Of a stretch of DNA of 37,125 bases, positions 1-10,233 are shown in pieces. Position 1 is the first letter of the stretch. The number at the start of each line of letters is the position of its first letter. The translations under genes were made by a program, and so were the position numbers. This DNA comes from Burkholderiales bacterium (GTDB taxonomy: Bacteria; Pseudomonadota; Gammaproteobacteria; Burkholderiales; Burkholderiaceae_C), in NCBI GenBank assembly GCA_016000195.1, contig JAECRO010000028.1:1-37125 (forward strand), given 5' to 3'. Under the pieces are notes generated by a model. That model ran no database searches. It was not told the origin of the DNA and saw nothing but the letters and a program-made list of their open reading frames with translations.

Positions 1-2
1 GT

Positions 3-512
3 CACTGGCTTGAAAAAGCCGTGATCGGCCTGAACCTGTGCCCGTTTGCCAAAGCGGTGTATGTGAAAAACCAGGTTCGCCTGGTCGTGAGCCAGGCACG
101 CCATGCCGACGACCTGCTGGAAGAGCTGGACCGCGAGCTTGACCTGCTGGTGGCCACGCCGGCGGAGGAAATCGACACGACGCTGCTGATTCACCCGACG
201 CTGTTTGATGATTTTCTGGACTTCAATGATTTCCTGGAAATCGCCGAGGGCGTGCTGGACGAGCATGGACTTGAAGGCGTAGTGCAACTGGCCAGCTTTC
301 ATCCGAAGTTCCAGTTCGATGGCACCGAGCCGGACGACATCACCAATTACACCAATCGCGCCCCATTTGCTATGCTTCATTTGCTGCGCGAGGAAAGCAT
401 AGACCGTGCGGTGCAGGCTTTTCCGCAAGCCGAGGCTATTTTTGAAGAGAATATCAAGACGCTGGAGAAGCTGGGTTATTCTGGCTGGCAGGACTTGGGC
501 CTGCATTCTTGA
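3..512 (+). CDS. DUF1415 family protein, 5' end cut off by window edge
   Basis: The frame is open from the first bases of the window (HWLEKAVIGLNLCPFAK...) and ends at TGA 510-512, so about 169 codons are present and the true start lies upstream. The N-terminal NLCPFAK with a conserved Cys, the later HPTLFDDFLDFNDFL and the FHPKFQFDGTEPDD region are the signature of the DUF1415 family, usually about 180-200 residues, so only a short piece is missing. The function of the family is not known to me. No signal peptide or membrane segment is visible, so it is probably cytoplasmic. It is followed after about 95 bp by the DUF1631 gene on the same strand. A GTG at position 21 is an internal codon, not a start. 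Confidence 0.85.
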   Translation, partial: HWLEKAVIGLNLCPFAKAVYVKNQVRLVVSQARHADDLLEELDRELDLLVATPAEEIDTTLLIHPTLFDDFLDFNDFLEIAEGVLDEHGLEGVVQLASFHPKFQFDGTEPDDITNYTNRAPFAMLHLLREESIDRAVQAFPQAEAIFEENIKTLEKLGYSGWQDLGLHS

Positions 513-606
513 AATGGAGAGCGCCAGGCAAACCGGGGCTTTGCCTTCTGTCTGGTTGCCGTGTTGTGTTGTTGCAAATTTCACCTGAAGGGAGGTGCCA
601 ACCGTC

Positions 607-2946
607 ATGACGACCTCATCAAAAGCTCCGAGTGCGGCCTTCAGGTCGTGTGTTGACGAGGCACTCCGGCAGTCGGCTTTCCTGATTGATCGCTGGTCCT
701 CAAAACTTGTGGATGCGATGTACGAACGTTCCGTGGGTGTTCCTGATCCTGCAGAGCGGCATCAAATTCAGGATGCCATTGCCATGCTCAGGAAGAACCG
801 GGCCATCATTGCGCAGGGCTTTCCTGAAAAACTGAAAAAAACCATTGAGGATGACGCCGGGACGGCCAGGAAGTCGCTCCATTCCGGGCGTTCTCTGTCA
901 TCCGTCAGTTTTGACGAGCTGGAACTGATGGGGGACAACCAGGTTCAGGAGGCGGTGGAGAGCGCGCGGCTGCAGCAGGTCGTCAGGCTGACTTGTGAAG
1001 GGGAACTGTCCAGTTTTTCTGCGCGGCTGAGCACGGCGCAGGGTTTTTTGGTGGTCAAGGGCGACAGCAATCCGCTGCGCCCGGAAATCATGGCCCTGGC
1101 CTTGCACAGACTGCTGCAGGAACTTCCCGTGACCACGCAGACGCGTGCCTATTGGCTGCTCGATGGCGCCCGGATCATGGGCGAAGAACTGCAGTCCCTT
1201 TATGTGTCGCTCAATGACTTCCTGGCCGGCCAGGGTATGGCCCCGGCTGCCTATGGTGTCATTGGCACGTCTCAAGGCAGGAACGCAAGAGCTTTGCCGC
1301 GTGAAAGCGGGGCATTCGAGGCATCTTCGAATCCGCCTGAGCTGCTGACTTCGGATGACGGCAAGGCGGCTGCTGAAAATAAATCGCCACCATCGAGTCG
1401 CAAACAGTTGCTCACGCTTGACCACCTGCACCATCTGCTGTTGGGCGACTATGAAAATTCTTCCGATGAGCCGACCTCGTTTTCAGAATTTGGCACTGAA
1501 GAGTTGGTGCATCAGGATTTTTCGCATACCGTGCCCGCCGCGCTCGACTTCCTCACGGAACTTGAGGAAAAGGGACTGGTTTCCACCCGCATCAAACTGA
1601 CGCGGCCAGCGCCTTCGCCACCTGTCGCGCAGTTACGTGCGCGACTCAAGACCGATGCCAAAACGCTGGGACAGTCGCTGGCCATTGAAGTGGTTGGACT
1701 GATGATCGAGCAGATGGCCCATGACGAGCGGCTCCTGACTCCGGTCAGGCAGATGATTGCCAGCGTCGAGCCCGCCTTTTTGCGCCTGGCGGTCAAAGAC
1801 CCTCGGTTTTTCAGTGACAAGACCCATCCTGCGCGAAGGCTGCTGGAGGCCATCACCAGTGCCAGTCTGGAATATGCCAGCGAGGATGCCCCCGGCTTTC
1901 CGGAATTCATGAAGAACCTGCAGGAGGTTGCCGCCCTGCTTGCACAGAGCCAGCTCAGCGATGCCCAGCATTTCACCGAACTGTTTCAGGACTTTGAGCG
2001 CAAGCAGAACCGCAACACAACCGAAAACCGCCGGGCCCAGCGTCTGGCGGTACAGGCTTTGTTGCAGGCAGAGCAGCGCAACCTGATGGCCGTAAAAATT
2101 GCTGCCGAAATCAGGGCACGCCCCGATTTCGTTGAGGGCAAGCGCATCATCACGGCTTTCCTTACCGGCCCCTGGGCGCAGGTCATGGCACGGGAACGGC
2201 TGGCGAGCCAGGGAGAGGCCTTTGGCTCCAGCCAGGCCGTATACAGCCTGACGCTGGACGACGTACTCTGGAGTCTTGATATTGAGCGGGTCGCGACTCA
2301 TCGAAAGCGCCTTCTTGAAATGATTCCGGACATGCTCCAGTCGCTCAGGCAGGGGCTGGCGTCGATAGATTTTCCCATCGAGCAATCCAGGCCATTTTTT
2401 GATGAACTGATGGCGCTTCACCGGCAGGCGCTCAAGGTCCAGCCCGAGGTGCCTGCAGCCGCGCCCAAAAACACCCATGCGCTGAAAAAAATGTTTGTCG
2501 CGGATGACGGGCCTGACGGCGCCCCGCTATGGCTGGCGCCTTCCGAAGTTCAGCATTCCGGCTTCATGGAGGACTGGGATGGTCCGTCCGTGGCCGATTC
2601 CAGGGAAAACCTGCTTGCGCCGCAGGACAGTGCCAGTCCGGCCACGTCCGGGCTCGCTGGACCGGACGACGATCTCATTGACTTGGCGCTGGGCGACTGG
2701 GTTGACCTGCTCGTGGACATGCAATGGCTGCGTGCGCAGCTGACGTGGGTCAGTCCGGTAAGTACCTTGTTCATGTTCACCAGTCAGGGGGGACGCAAGC
2801 ATTCAATGACTTCCCGGGTGCTTCGCCATCTGCTGAAGCTGAAGCTGGTCAAGGTGGTCAGTCAGCAGGGCGTGTTTGAAGGCGCGCTGGACAGCGTTGC
2901 CCGTACCGCCATGCAAAACAGTGTGCAGCAGGGCAAGGGCGGCTAG
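607..2946 (+). CDS. DUF1631 family protein
   Basis: A 779-residue protein of the DUF1631 family, which is common in beta- and gammaproteobacteria and has no established biochemical role that I know of. The C-terminal block (LALGDWVDLLVDMQW, then WVSPVSTLFMFTSQGG and a final helix-rich RVLRHLLKLKL stretch) is the most conserved part of the family. The middle is helical and acidic, with no transmembrane segment. I chose ATG 607 because GGGAGG at 590-595 sits about 11 bases upstream; an in-frame GTG at 595 overlaps that ribosome site and is unlikely. Codon use matches its neighbours. It is convergent with ribE, and the 136 bp between them hold nested inverted repeats. Function is left open. Confidence 0.85.
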   Translation: MTTSSKAPSAAFRSCVDEALRQSAFLIDRWSSKLVDAMYERSVGVPDPAERHQIQDAIAMLRKNRAIIAQGFPEKLKKTIEDDAGTARKSLHSGRSLSSVSFDELELMGDNQVQEAVESARLQQVVRLTCEGELSSFSARLSTAQGFLVVKGDSNPLRPEIMALALHRLLQELPVTTQTRAYWLLDGARIMGEELQSLYVSLNDFLAGQGMAPAAYGVIGTSQGRNARALPRESGAFEASSNPPELLTSDDGKAAAENKSPPSSRKQLLTLDHLHHLLLGDYENSSDEPTSFSEFGTEELVHQDFSHTVPAALDFLTELEEKGLVSTRIKLTRPAPSPPVAQLRARLKTDAKTLGQSLAIEVVGLMIEQMAHDERLLTPVRQMIASVEPAFLRLAVKDPRFFSDKTHPARRLLEAITSASLEYASEDAPGFPEFMKNLQEVAALLAQSQLSDAQHFTELFQDFERKQNRNTTENRRAQRLAVQALLQAEQRNLMAVKIAAEIRARPDFVEGKRIITAFLTGPWAQVMARERLASQGEAFGSSQAVYSLTLDDVLWSLDIERVATHRKRLLEMIPDMLQSLRQGLASIDFPIEQSRPFFDELMALHRQALKVQPEVPAAAPKNTHALKKMFVADDGPDGAPLWLAPSEVQHSGFMEDWDGPSVADSRENLLAPQDSASPATSGLAGPDDDLIDLALGDWVDLLVDMQWLRAQLTWVSPVSTLFMFTSQGGRKHSMTSRVLRHLLKLKLVKVVSQQGVFEGALDSVARTAMQNSVQQGKGG

Positions 2947-2973
2947 CTTGGCGGTCTTTTCACTCAATATTTG

Positions 2974-3020
2974 ACGGTATTTTCGTGGCGGTATTTTTAC
3001 GATACCGGCAATACTACCGT
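2974..3020. terminator. Nested inverted repeats between convergent genes (possible terminator)
   Basis: Two nested palindromes lie between the 3' ends of the DUF1631 gene and ribE: outer arms ACGGTA 2974-2979 and TACCGT 3015-3020, inner arms CGGTAT 2989-2994 and ATACCG 3002-3007. There is no clean T-run on either side, so an intrinsic terminator is only possible, although the convergent setting fits. A short word close to GACGGTATTTT occurs three times (near 2973, 2988 and 3105), the last inside the ribE 3' end. Confidence 0.3.
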
Positions 3021-3082
3021 AGAGAGAGTGGTGGATAAACTATGTTCAACAACGTCTAAAGATTCGTAAGTTGTTGATTTTG

Positions 3083-3745
3083 CTAGTCAATGCGTCCGCT
3101 TTGGACGGTATTTTGATAGCTTAACATCCTCTCGCAATAGCGGGCGATCAGGTCAATTTCCAGGTTGACCTGGGAGCCTTTGGCCAACTGGCCGAGCGCT
3201 GTGTGCTGAACGGTGTGAGGAATAAGGTTGATGCTGATTTCACAGCCCGGCAGATTTGTAGCGTCGCCGGCCAGGTCGATGACCCGGTTCACCGTCAGGC
3301 TCACGCCGTTGACGGTGATGGAGCCTTTGTAAGCCAGGTATTTACCCAGTTCTTTGGGCGCTCGTATGCGAAGCTCCCAGCTTTCGCCCACCTGGGCGAA
3401 ATGCGTGACCCGGCCGATACCGTCCACATGGCCTGAAACGATGTGGCCGCCGAGCCGGTCATGGGCGCGCAGGGCTTTTTCGAGGTTGATGATGCCGGGT
3501 TCAGCCAGGCCGCAGGTTTTGTCCAGCGATTCGGCGGAGATATCGATGGTGAAGCGGTTGCTGGCAGGGTCCAGCGATATGGCCGTCATGCAGGCGCCGT
3601 TGAGCGCAATGCTGTCGCCCAGTTCCACATCATCGAGATAACCCGCAGGGGTTTCGATGGTGAGTCGCTTGCCATGATGTGAAGAGCTGCCTTGGCTATG
3701 GACGGCGATGATGCGCCCCATGCCGGTGATGATTCCGGTAAACAT
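3083..3745 (-). CDS. ribE: Riboflavin synthase, alpha chain
   Basis: A 220-residue protein matching the usual length of riboflavin synthase (called ribC in E. coli). It converts two 6,7-dimethyl-8-ribityllumazine molecules to riboflavin plus the pyrimidine precursor. The family signature MFTGII starts the protein. The two lumazine-binding repeats are visible: residues about 1-97 with LNGACMT, and 98-200 with HIVSGHVDGIGRV and GSITVNGVSLTV. ATG 3745 is the only sensible start. It lies about 100 bp downstream of ribD on the same strand, and no FMN riboswitch is visible ahead of either gene, so expression probably depends on read-through from the pilin genes or an internal promoter. The C-terminal tail (about 10 residues) reads through a stretch resembling the local short repeats. 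Confidence 0.97.
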   Translation of the reverse strand: MFTGIITGMGRIIAVHSQGSSSHHGKRLTIETPAGYLDDVELGDSIALNGACMTAISLDPASNRFTIDISAESLDKTCGLAEPGIINLEKALRAHDRLGGHIVSGHVDGIGRVTHFAQVGESWELRIRAPKELGKYLAYKGSITVNGVSLTVNRVIDLAGDATNLPGCEISINLIPHTVQHTALGQLAKGSQVNLEIDLIARYCERMLSYQNTVQSGRID

Positions 3746-3847
3746 ATGGTTATTTTCGCAGGGAAAAGAGGTTTAACGCCCGGGAGGGCACAAAAGGCGT
3801 GGAAAAGGCCGGCAGATTGCGTTGGACTGCCGTGGTAAAAAAGGCGG

Positions 3848-4942
3848 CTAGAACTGGTCCCGCCCAGCAACACGGGCAATTATCCGCAAGTCGACGCCGA
3901 CCCTGTCGGTGGATTGAAACTGCAACTCAACCGCGTCAGCCAGCGACTGCAACGGCCCGAACGTCGCCATGCCCTGACCCGGCCCGAGCAGCTTGGGCGC
4001 CAGGTAAACCAGAAATTCATCCACCAGCCCCGCACGTATCAGCGAGCCATTGAGCTTGCTGCCGGCCTCGACATGCAACTCGTTGATTTCGCGTCGGCCC
4101 AGGTCGAGCATCATGGCGCCCAGGTCAACCTTGCCGTTGGCGTCAGGCAGCATGACCACCGTCGCACCACGCGCTTCCAGCGCTGCTTTTTTGGCATCGT
4201 TTTGGGCTGCAGCGTAGATGATACAAGCGCGTCCAGCTATGAAAAGATGAGCATCAAGCGGCGTTTGCAACTGGCTGTCAACCACCACGATATGCGGCTG
4301 GCGTGGCGTCGGCACTTCGCGTACATCGAGGCGCGGATTGTCTTGCAGCACCGTGCCGATACCCGTCAGCACCGCGCTGGCGCGGGCGCGCCAGGCATGA
4401 CCATCGGCGCGGGCTTCGGGCGAGGTGATCCACTGGCTCTGGCCGTTGACCAGCGCGGTCGTACCATCCAGCGACGCCGCCATTTTCATGCGCACCCAGG
4501 GTGTCTTGCGGATCATGCGGCTGAAAAAACCGATATTGAGTTCGCGCGATTCGGCGGCGCCGGGGCCGACTTCGACCTCAATGCCAGCGGCGCGCAGCCG
4601 CTCAAAACCCTGACCTGCCACCAATGGGTTCGGGTCGGCAATGGATGCCACGACTTTTTTGATACCTGCGGCAATCAGCGCATCGCAGCACGGGCCGGTG
4701 CGGCCGTGGTGGGAGCAGGGTTCGAGGGTGACGTAGGCGGTCGCGCCTTCGACCGAATGGCCTTGAGCGGCTGCATCGCGCAAGGCCATGATTTCGGCGT
4801 GGGGGCCACCTGCGAGTTGGGTGTGGCCGACGCCCATGATCTGACCTTCTGGGGATACCAGGACGCAGCCAACACGGGGGTTGGGTGCAGTCAAAAGACG
4901 CGATTCGGCGGCCAGTTCAAGGGCTGTGGTCATCGGGGTCAT
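3848..4942 (-). CDS. ribD: Bifunctional riboflavin deaminase/reductase RibD
   Basis: A 364-residue protein with the two RibD domains. The N-terminal deaminase has zinc ligands in PHAE and PCSHHGRTGPC; the C-terminal reductase has WVRMKMAASLDGTTAL and the late HVEAGSKLNGSLI region. It carries out the second and third committed steps of riboflavin synthesis: deamination of the pyrimidinone and NADPH-dependent side-chain reduction. ATG 4942 is preferred, with a weak AGG upstream; an ATG three codons in is an alternative. The pilE stop is only 9 bp upstream, so the two genes are probably on one transcript. Residues around 230-242 (HLFIAGRACIIY) are encoded by a copy of a short dispersed repeat found elsewhere in the window. 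Confidence 0.97.
   Translation of the reverse strand: MTPMTTALELAAESRLLTAPNPRVGCVLVSPEGQIMGVGHTQLAGGPHAEIMALRDAAAQGHSVEGATAYVTLEPCSHHGRTGPCCDALIAAGIKKVVASIADPNPLVAGQGFERLRAAGIEVEVGPGAAESRELNIGFFSRMIRKTPWVRMKMAASLDGTTALVNGQSQWITSPEARADGHAWRARASAVLTGIGTVLQDNPRLDVREVPTPRQPHIVVVDSQLQTPLDAHLFIAGRACIIYAAAQNDAKKAALEARGATVVMLPDANGKVDLGAMMLDLGRREINELHVEAGSKLNGSLIRAGLVDEFLVYLAPKLLGPGQGMATFGPLQSLADAVELQFQSTDRVGVDLRIIARVAGRDQF
4217..4256. repeat. Short dispersed repeat copy inside ribD
   Basis: The stretch contains AAGCGCGTCCAGCTATGA followed by AAAGATGAGCATC. This matches the pattern (GCGC... CAGCTAT, short AT-rich centre, ATAGC-like arm) of the copies near 14062, 19600, 27440 and 32620. Here it is translated as part of the RibD reductase domain without breaking the frame. 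From memory, similar short repeats are widespread in Comamonadaceae; I have not checked this. Confidence 0.45.
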
Positions 4943-4951
4943 TTGCTTTAC

Positions 4952-5437
4952 CTATCGCCAGCAGTCCAGTATGGCATCGCTGATGGTGGGATATTTAGTG
5001 GTGTTGAAAGTTCCTGCTGCGATTGACTTGACCCCTGTGTTGGTCAAGGTGAAATTGCCGCATTTATCGCTACTGGCTGCACCGACTCGGGTGGCGGTGA
5101 GGGTGTAGCTGTTGGTTGCCGATGCGGTGAGCGTAATGGCGTAGGCTGAACTGCCTTCATTCCCTCGGGGCGAGGTGCTAAAAGGCTGCGTTGACAACAA
5201 CCCGGTGGTGCCTGTTGTGGCATTGCCTGCGGAGTCCTGGGTGTAATCAAAACTCTCGCTATAAAGCCGTTCCATCCATTGCTGCGCTGCCATTAACTGC
5301 GTTTTTGCATCAGTACGCCGCCCACGCGCAATGTATTCGGCATAACTCGGCAGCGCGACAGCGGCCAGAATCCCAACAATGGCCACCACGATCATGATTT
5401 CAATCAGCGTGAACCCACGCGAGCTTTTTGGCTTCAT
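4952..5437 (-). CDS. pilE: Type IV minor pilin PilE
   Basis: A 161-residue type IV prepilin: a short basic leader (MKPKSSRG) cleaved before F in [16 protein letters not shown], with Glu at mature position 5 and a 20-residue hydrophobic N-terminal helix. The C-terminal part has [13 protein letters not shown] and ends DCW, giving the Cys pair typical of the D-region loop in the PilE minor pilin found beside pilY1. It would be processed by PilD and incorporated in the pilus priming complex with FimT, PilV, PilW and PilX. Its ATG shares one base with the pilY1 stop (5437), implying translational coupling, and ribD follows after 9 bp. Major pilin is unlikely because of this context. Confidence 0.93.
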   Translation of the reverse strand: MKPKSSRGFTLIEIMIVVAIVGILAAVALPSYAEYIARGRRTDAKTQLMAAQQWMERLYSESFDYTQDSAGNATTGTTGLLSTQPFSTSPRGNEGSSAYAITLTASATNSYTLTATRVGAASSDKCGNFTLTNTGVKSIAAGTFNTTKYPTISDAILDCWR

Positions 5438-8400
5438 CAGTCAGTTCTCATTCCAGAAATTTCCCGCCATTGCCGACGCATCAACCGCATGTATTCTGGC
5501 AAGTCTATATTGTCGCCAGCACCACTACCACCGACGATTTTGATGTTGGCCTTGCTGCCTTTGGAGAAGACAGGAAGCGTGACTTTCTGGCCTCCTATTG
5601 ACCTGCCTGCTGTATTTACCTTGACCGTGGTTCCGTTCACGGTGATGTTGACAACACCCAAGAGTGCAACTTTCGGTGTGCCTGAAACCGGATCAACAGC
5701 GTAGAGCGTCCCCTCCGGATCGGCAAAACACTTGTTGGAGGATGCCGTTGTGGGCCTGATCGCGGTAAAAAAGAGGGTGCCATTGCGCACTTGTGGACTG
5801 CTCAAGACCATTTCATTGTTCAGAGTGCTACCGCTGGAAATGGCTGCAAAGTTGAGGTACCAGCCGTCGTGTGAGGCCTTGTCAAAAGCAATATTCCCCG
5901 AACTGACGTATGCATCGCCATTCGATAAACGGGTGAATGTTCGTGGGACCAGCGTAGACAGGTTGCTGTTCGGCAGCGTCCGGGTGGGTTCCGTTGACTT
6001 AGTGGGCCAGCGGTCATAGATGCTGATGAGGCGTTGCGTTCTGCTCGCATCCGGAAAATCTGAGGTGGAGATGGCGCTGCCAGTGCCGAACGCCACCATC
6101 ACGCCACCAAAGCTTGGGAAGCTGATGGCAGGTGCGGTGGTGACAGGAAGTGCATCGGTTCCATTTTTCGCCTCAAACATGGGCACTGGCGTGCCAGCAC
6201 TCGCAAAGGCCGATGACCAGTTGGATGAGGTCGGGCTGGAAACGTCAAACTTCCACAAACGCCCTTTAAAGTCAGTGCCATACAGCGCATCAGCCTTGCC
6301 ATCGTTGTCGGTGTCAACCCAGTTCGCGCCCATCAGGCCATTGCCGGTCAGATTGTCGGTGGGGATTTTCACGTAATGTGTGCCAGCCGTCCACGTGCCG
6401 TCACTGGCGGGGCCGTCCACGAAAAGAATGAACAAGGCGGCACGGCCGTTGCTTGAGCCCACGCCGTTGGGCAACAACACGGCGTATTTGTTGTTGTTCA
6501 TGCGAACGATGGGCGCAGCCTGATTGCTGACGGGATGAGTTTGCTGGTCGCCAATCACATAGCCCAAGTCAGCGTCGTCTTCGGAGCTGAAAATCCATTT
6601 GAAGATATTGCTTGCATTGGCCTGCGTCAGGTTGGCCGGGCTGGTGACATCCAGGCTGAAAAAGGCTCGCCCGCCCCGCCCCAGACTACTAAACAGATAG
6701 GTTTTCCAGGCGGCGCTGCTGCCGCTGCCGACCTGCACGTCACCGGTATAAGGACTGCCGTCCATGCCGGAAATGATCTGGGTGGACTCCTGCGACAGCG
6801 TACGCAAACGATTTACCAACGGAGAGGGTGCGTAGGACAGCACCGGTGCACCGCCATCGGTTCCTTGGGCCTTGAAGCCGTGCAGCATGCCGTCATTTGC
6901 ACCGACCCAAATCAGTCGATCGCGTGTGGCTTGTTGCGTAATGAAGGTGGCATAGCTGGAAGCCAATGTGCCAAGACCTTGTGCTGCCGGCCGTGTCTGA
7001 AGCCAGGGCGATGAGTTGACAATCGAGCCCATGATGTTGCTGACGCTGCGTGCGCGCCAGATGCCGGCTGGTTTTTCCTTGCTCCGCTCACCTCGAAGAT
7101 AGTTCACCAGTTCGTCGCCCTGCGCGGTGGTCAGCGCCCCGGTGCCGGTGCCGCGTAACGCGTCCATGAAATCAGTTGAAAGCGCGCTTGTGGTGCTTAA
7201 TGCCTTGCCTGTAACACCGTCGTTGGTAATCACTGCACGGGTGGCAGGGGTGACGGTGGTGAGTTTTTGTCCTGCTTCCCATTTCGGAGTATTTGAAAAA
7301 TCCCCGGCGCTGTTCATTTCATAGGCAATGATGGAGCCTGAGTTTTGGGATGGCTCAAAGGTTGCGATGTACTTGAAGGAGCCGTTTGATAGCTGCGAAG
7401 ACGACACGGCCGGCGCCGAGTTGGTGGTGTTGATGATCGCTTCGAGCGTGGCGCGCAATTGCTGCTCCAGCAAATCAGGACGGCGCGCCAGAAAGTAGCC
7501 GTCGGGTTCGCCATCCTGGCATAACAGGCCGGTCGTGCCGCCGCAGGCTTTGCCATCGTTGCGGCGTGAATCCCACTTTGCGGAGGTATCGGGCAGTTCG
7601 GTGGAACTGGTGGCATTGGCAGGGATGAAGCTGCCGTATTTGGCGGCATACCAGAGCGGGTCGCGCAGGGTGACTGACTCGGCGCCCAGCATTTCAAATG
7701 TCAGTGTGACGGGTGAGTCGCGATCCACCACATTGTTGTTATCAATTTGGACATTGCAAGCTTGCGTGCCATTGCCAGTAACAGGTGGAAGGGGAGGAGA
7801 CAAAGTGATGGTGGACAGGTCGGTTGCTTTGCGGTATTTCTCGCTGTTCGCTGTGCCGCACAGGTAGCCCTCCGAATTATTCAAAACACTGTCAACGTTT
7901 CTGTGCCGGTGGGTAAGGTAGCGGCCGTCAAATCCATTGGAGCCAATGATGCTGAAGCCGTGCGCTCCTGTGTAGCCTGCGCCCACATTGACGATGTCTG
8001 TTGTTACCTTGATGCGGTATTTGGTGGAGGGTGCTACGGGGTCCAATATGTCATAGCGCAAGTAGCCGGCAATATCCATGTCATAGTCGCCGCCAAACAG
8101 CGCATCGTTCCAGGTAACCATGAAGGCGCCATGCGTGATTGATGAGCTGATGGCTGAAAATGTCAGCATCGCCGAGGGCATAATTTTTGCATTGCTAGCG
8201 CCTGCCCAAAGCCCCTCGGGAGTGATGTAAACGTATTTTTTGGGGCTTGTATTGGGAATGGCTACTTCAATACGCGCTACCCCGCCGGCGAGCGAGGCCG
8301 CATAGGTTTTGATCTTGAGCGCCCAGGCGGGCAGGTCTGGCGGTGGCGATGTGACTGTGCGAATCCGGTTGGTATTGGCGTAAAGGGCCGCACCGGCAAT

Positions 8401-10179
8401 TTTGTACGTTCCGCCAATCGCTGGCGCTTCCGGGCAAACACCACTGACGTTTGACAAGGAAGCAACTGTTTTGGCTGTGCAGGTTTCTCCAAATCCACCA
8501 GTGACCGATCCGACCGAGCGCAGGGTGCCTTGAATGCCTTCCGCTGCGCCGACGACGTTGGTGAAATCGGCCAGTGTCCCCCGGCTGCGGTTGGGCATAG
8601 TGGCGAAAGGAGTGTCAGCGTCATCACCATCGAAACTTAGAGCGCTGCTGGAAAGTGCCAGAATATTCAAGGGGCGGCAGATCGCTGTTCCATACTTTGA
8701 TTTGCGTGTGGTGTTGGCATCTGACAAGGGATCGCTCCAGGTCGTAACCGGGATGGATGCCCCAACGTCTTTGGTGGTGGTGCTGGGGTTTGTCGATGAC
8801 TGCCCTCCGTAATACTGGAGCGCCTGCACCACCATTTCGCCAACAGGATTACCCCATGCAGACATGGTTCCATTCGTCAATTCACTGGGAAGCTGATTGT
8901 TGGAGCCGTCATAATTTCCGCTGGTTTTTCCATACAGAATAATTTTGTCGAGCGCATTGATGGCACCTGATGACGTGTATGCGCGTCCGTCAGGCAATGC
9001 TGTAGTTGGGCAGCTTGCACCGGTGCTGAAGCAAAATTGTCCCGTTGTGGGTTTAATTTCATCAAGCAGGTCGTTCATATTCTTGCGCAGCGCACCCGCT
9101 TTAAGATTGTTGTCGTAGCTTCCGGTGATGAGGCCGAATTCTGTTTTTGCGCTGGTGGCACCCGACTGGGTGGTGCCAAAGTCTTGGAGCAGGCCAACCG
9201 GCTTGTAAACCAGTGCATTGCTGCTGCCGTAGGCTTGGCAGCGCTCCTCTCCCAGTTTGCCTGTCACGCATACCTTGATTCTGGCGTTTAGGTCGGGCCC
9301 CACTGTGCCGTATTTGGCTTGGTCTCTGGAGTCCGTTGCCGTAGGCCATGCTGATTCATGGTCAGTCCCGCCATTGCCTTGGTAAGCTGCAGTGCCGCCG
9401 TAGTAACGGCTTAGCTTGTTGCCCAGGATGCCGCTGTCCCAATTACAGACAGATCCCCCCTCAACGGTAGCCCACATCCGGTAGTTGCCTTTGGCCATCC
9501 GTATGAGCGGGATGGAGGTGGCTCCGCTGTCGTTGACTTTGGCCTGCATGCACATGGTCAGACCTGCATACACGTTGGCATTGTCGCCCGTCGTCTTGAT
9601 CAGGTTGGCAGTCGTAAAAGGGGTGTAATCCCGGATGTCCGTGCCGTTGTAGTACTTGACGAACGAGTGGGAGTCACGCGAGAGCCGGGCAATCTGCAGC
9701 ACCGTTTCAGTCGCGCTGTCGGTGGAGCGCTGGCCGCCATACAGCATCTTGCGCACGGTATCTAGCCGGGTCATCGTGGCCCAGTTGAGGAAGTTGCCGC
9801 TCCATTGGCTGGTGCCGCCGCAGACATAGCGACCGCTGGTGAGGGTGGCGGTGGTATCGGGCTCGAACTGACTGTTTTGGTACAGATAGCATTTTGACGC
9901 GTCAAAATAGCCGTAATACTTGAAATCTGGCTTGAAGGTGACGTCAATGACGCCGTCGCCATCCAGATCTTCAAAGTCGGTGAACATCGGACTGAACAGC
10001 GTGTGGTCTTTACTGGCCACCAGCATCAGCATGGGCTTTGAACTGGATGACGATATATTGGGTGGAACCGCAGGATAGACCGTGGTCGAGGTGTTGGGCG
10101 GTGCCGCATAGACAAAGGCTGGAATAAGAAGCAGACCGATGCAGCGCAGGAATAAACGCGAAGGTTTTGAAGATGACAT
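5437..10179 (-). CDS. pilY1: Type IV pilus tip adhesin/assembly protein PilY1
   Basis: A very large secreted protein (1580 residues from ATG 10179) with a signal peptide ([20 protein letters not shown]... ending near VYA-APP). The C-terminal third is the PilY1 beta-propeller domain, beginning around residue 1090 ([13 protein letters not shown]). It carries the calcium loop DTDNDGKAD at 1289-1297, the counterpart of the EF-hand-like site that controls pilus retraction in Pseudomonas PilY1. A second loop, DLDGDGVID, lies at 71-79. I see no von Willebrand MIDAS motif (DxSxS) in the N-terminal region. ATG 10179 has AAGGA seven bases upstream and is preferred; ATG 10230 would add 17 residues ahead of the signal peptide and has a weak ribosome site. 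It sits between pilX and pilE. Confidence 0.95.
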   Translation of the reverse strand: MSSSKPSRLFLRCIGLLLIPAFVYAAPPNTSTTVYPAVPPNISSSSSKPMLMLVASKDHTLFSPMFTDFEDLDGDGVIDVTFKPDFKYYGYFDASKCYLYQNSQFEPDTTATLTSGRYVCGGTSQWSGNFLNWATMTRLDTVRKMLYGGQRSTDSATETVLQIARLSRDSHSFVKYYNGTDIRDYTPFTTANLIKTTGDNANVYAGLTMCMQAKVNDSGATSIPLIRMAKGNYRMWATVEGGSVCNWDSGILGNKLSRYYGGTAAYQGNGGTDHESAWPTATDSRDQAKYGTVGPDLNARIKVCVTGKLGEERCQAYGSSNALVYKPVGLLQDFGTTQSGATSAKTEFGLITGSYDNNLKAGALRKNMNDLLDEIKPTTGQFCFSTGASCPTTALPDGRAYTSSGAINALDKIILYGKTSGNYDGSNNQLPSELTNGTMSAWGNPVGEMVVQALQYYGGQSSTNPSTTTKDVGASIPVTTWSDPLSDANTTRKSKYGTAICRPLNILALSSSALSFDGDDADTPFATMPNRSRGTLADFTNVVGAAEGIQGTLRSVGSVTGGFGETCTAKTVASLSNVSGVCPEAPAIGGTYKIAGAALYANTNRIRTVTSPPPDLPAWALKIKTYAASLAGGVARIEVAIPNTSPKKYVYITPEGLWAGASNAKIMPSAMLTFSAISSSITHGAFMVTWNDALFGGDYDMDIAGYLRYDILDPVAPSTKYRIKVTTDIVNVGAGYTGAHGFSIIGSNGFDGRYLTHRHRNVDSVLNNSEGYLCGTANSEKYRKATDLSTITLSPPLPPVTGNGTQACNVQIDNNNVVDRDSPVTLTFEMLGAESVTLRDPLWYAAKYGSFIPANATSSTELPDTSAKWDSRRNDGKACGGTTGLLCQDGEPDGYFLARRPDLLEQQLRATLEAIINTTNSAPAVSSSQLSNGSFKYIATFEPSQNSGSIIAYEMNSAGDFSNTPKWEAGQKLTTVTPATRAVITNDGVTGKALSTTSALSTDFMDALRGTGTGALTTAQGDELVNYLRGERSKEKPAGIWRARSVSNIMGSIVNSSPWLQTRPAAQGLGTLASSYATFITQQATRDRLIWVGANDGMLHGFKAQGTDGGAPVLSYAPSPLVNRLRTLSQESTQIISGMDGSPYTGDVQVGSGSSAAWKTYLFSSLGRGGRAFFSLDVTSPANLTQANASNIFKWIFSSEDDADLGYVIGDQQTHPVSNQAAPIVRMNNNKYAVLLPNGVGSSNGRAALFILFVDGPASDGTWTAGTHYVKIPTDNLTGNGLMGANWVDTDNDGKADALYGTDFKGRLWKFDVSSPTSSNWSSAFASAGTPVPMFEAKNGTDALPVTTAPAISFPSFGGVMVAFGTGSAISTSDFPDASRTQRLISIYDRWPTKSTEPTRTLPNSNLSTLVPRTFTRLSNGDAYVSSGNIAFDKASHDGWYLNFAAISSGSTLNNEMVLSSPQVRNGTLFFTAIRPTTASSNKCFADPEGTLYAVDPVSGTPKVALLGVVNITVNGTTVKVNTAGRSIGGQKVTLPVFSKGSKANIKIVGGSGAGDNIDLPEYMRLMRRQWREISGMRTD

Positions 10180-10233
10180 GTTGAAATCCTTACGCAAACG
10201 ATGAAGCCTGTTGTCTTGTGGATGCGCCATGGC

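Noticed and set aside
3746..3847. FMN riboswitch before ribE or ribD
   Set aside because: The gap before ribE lacks the conserved FMN-element sequence, and only 9 bp separate pilE and ribD.
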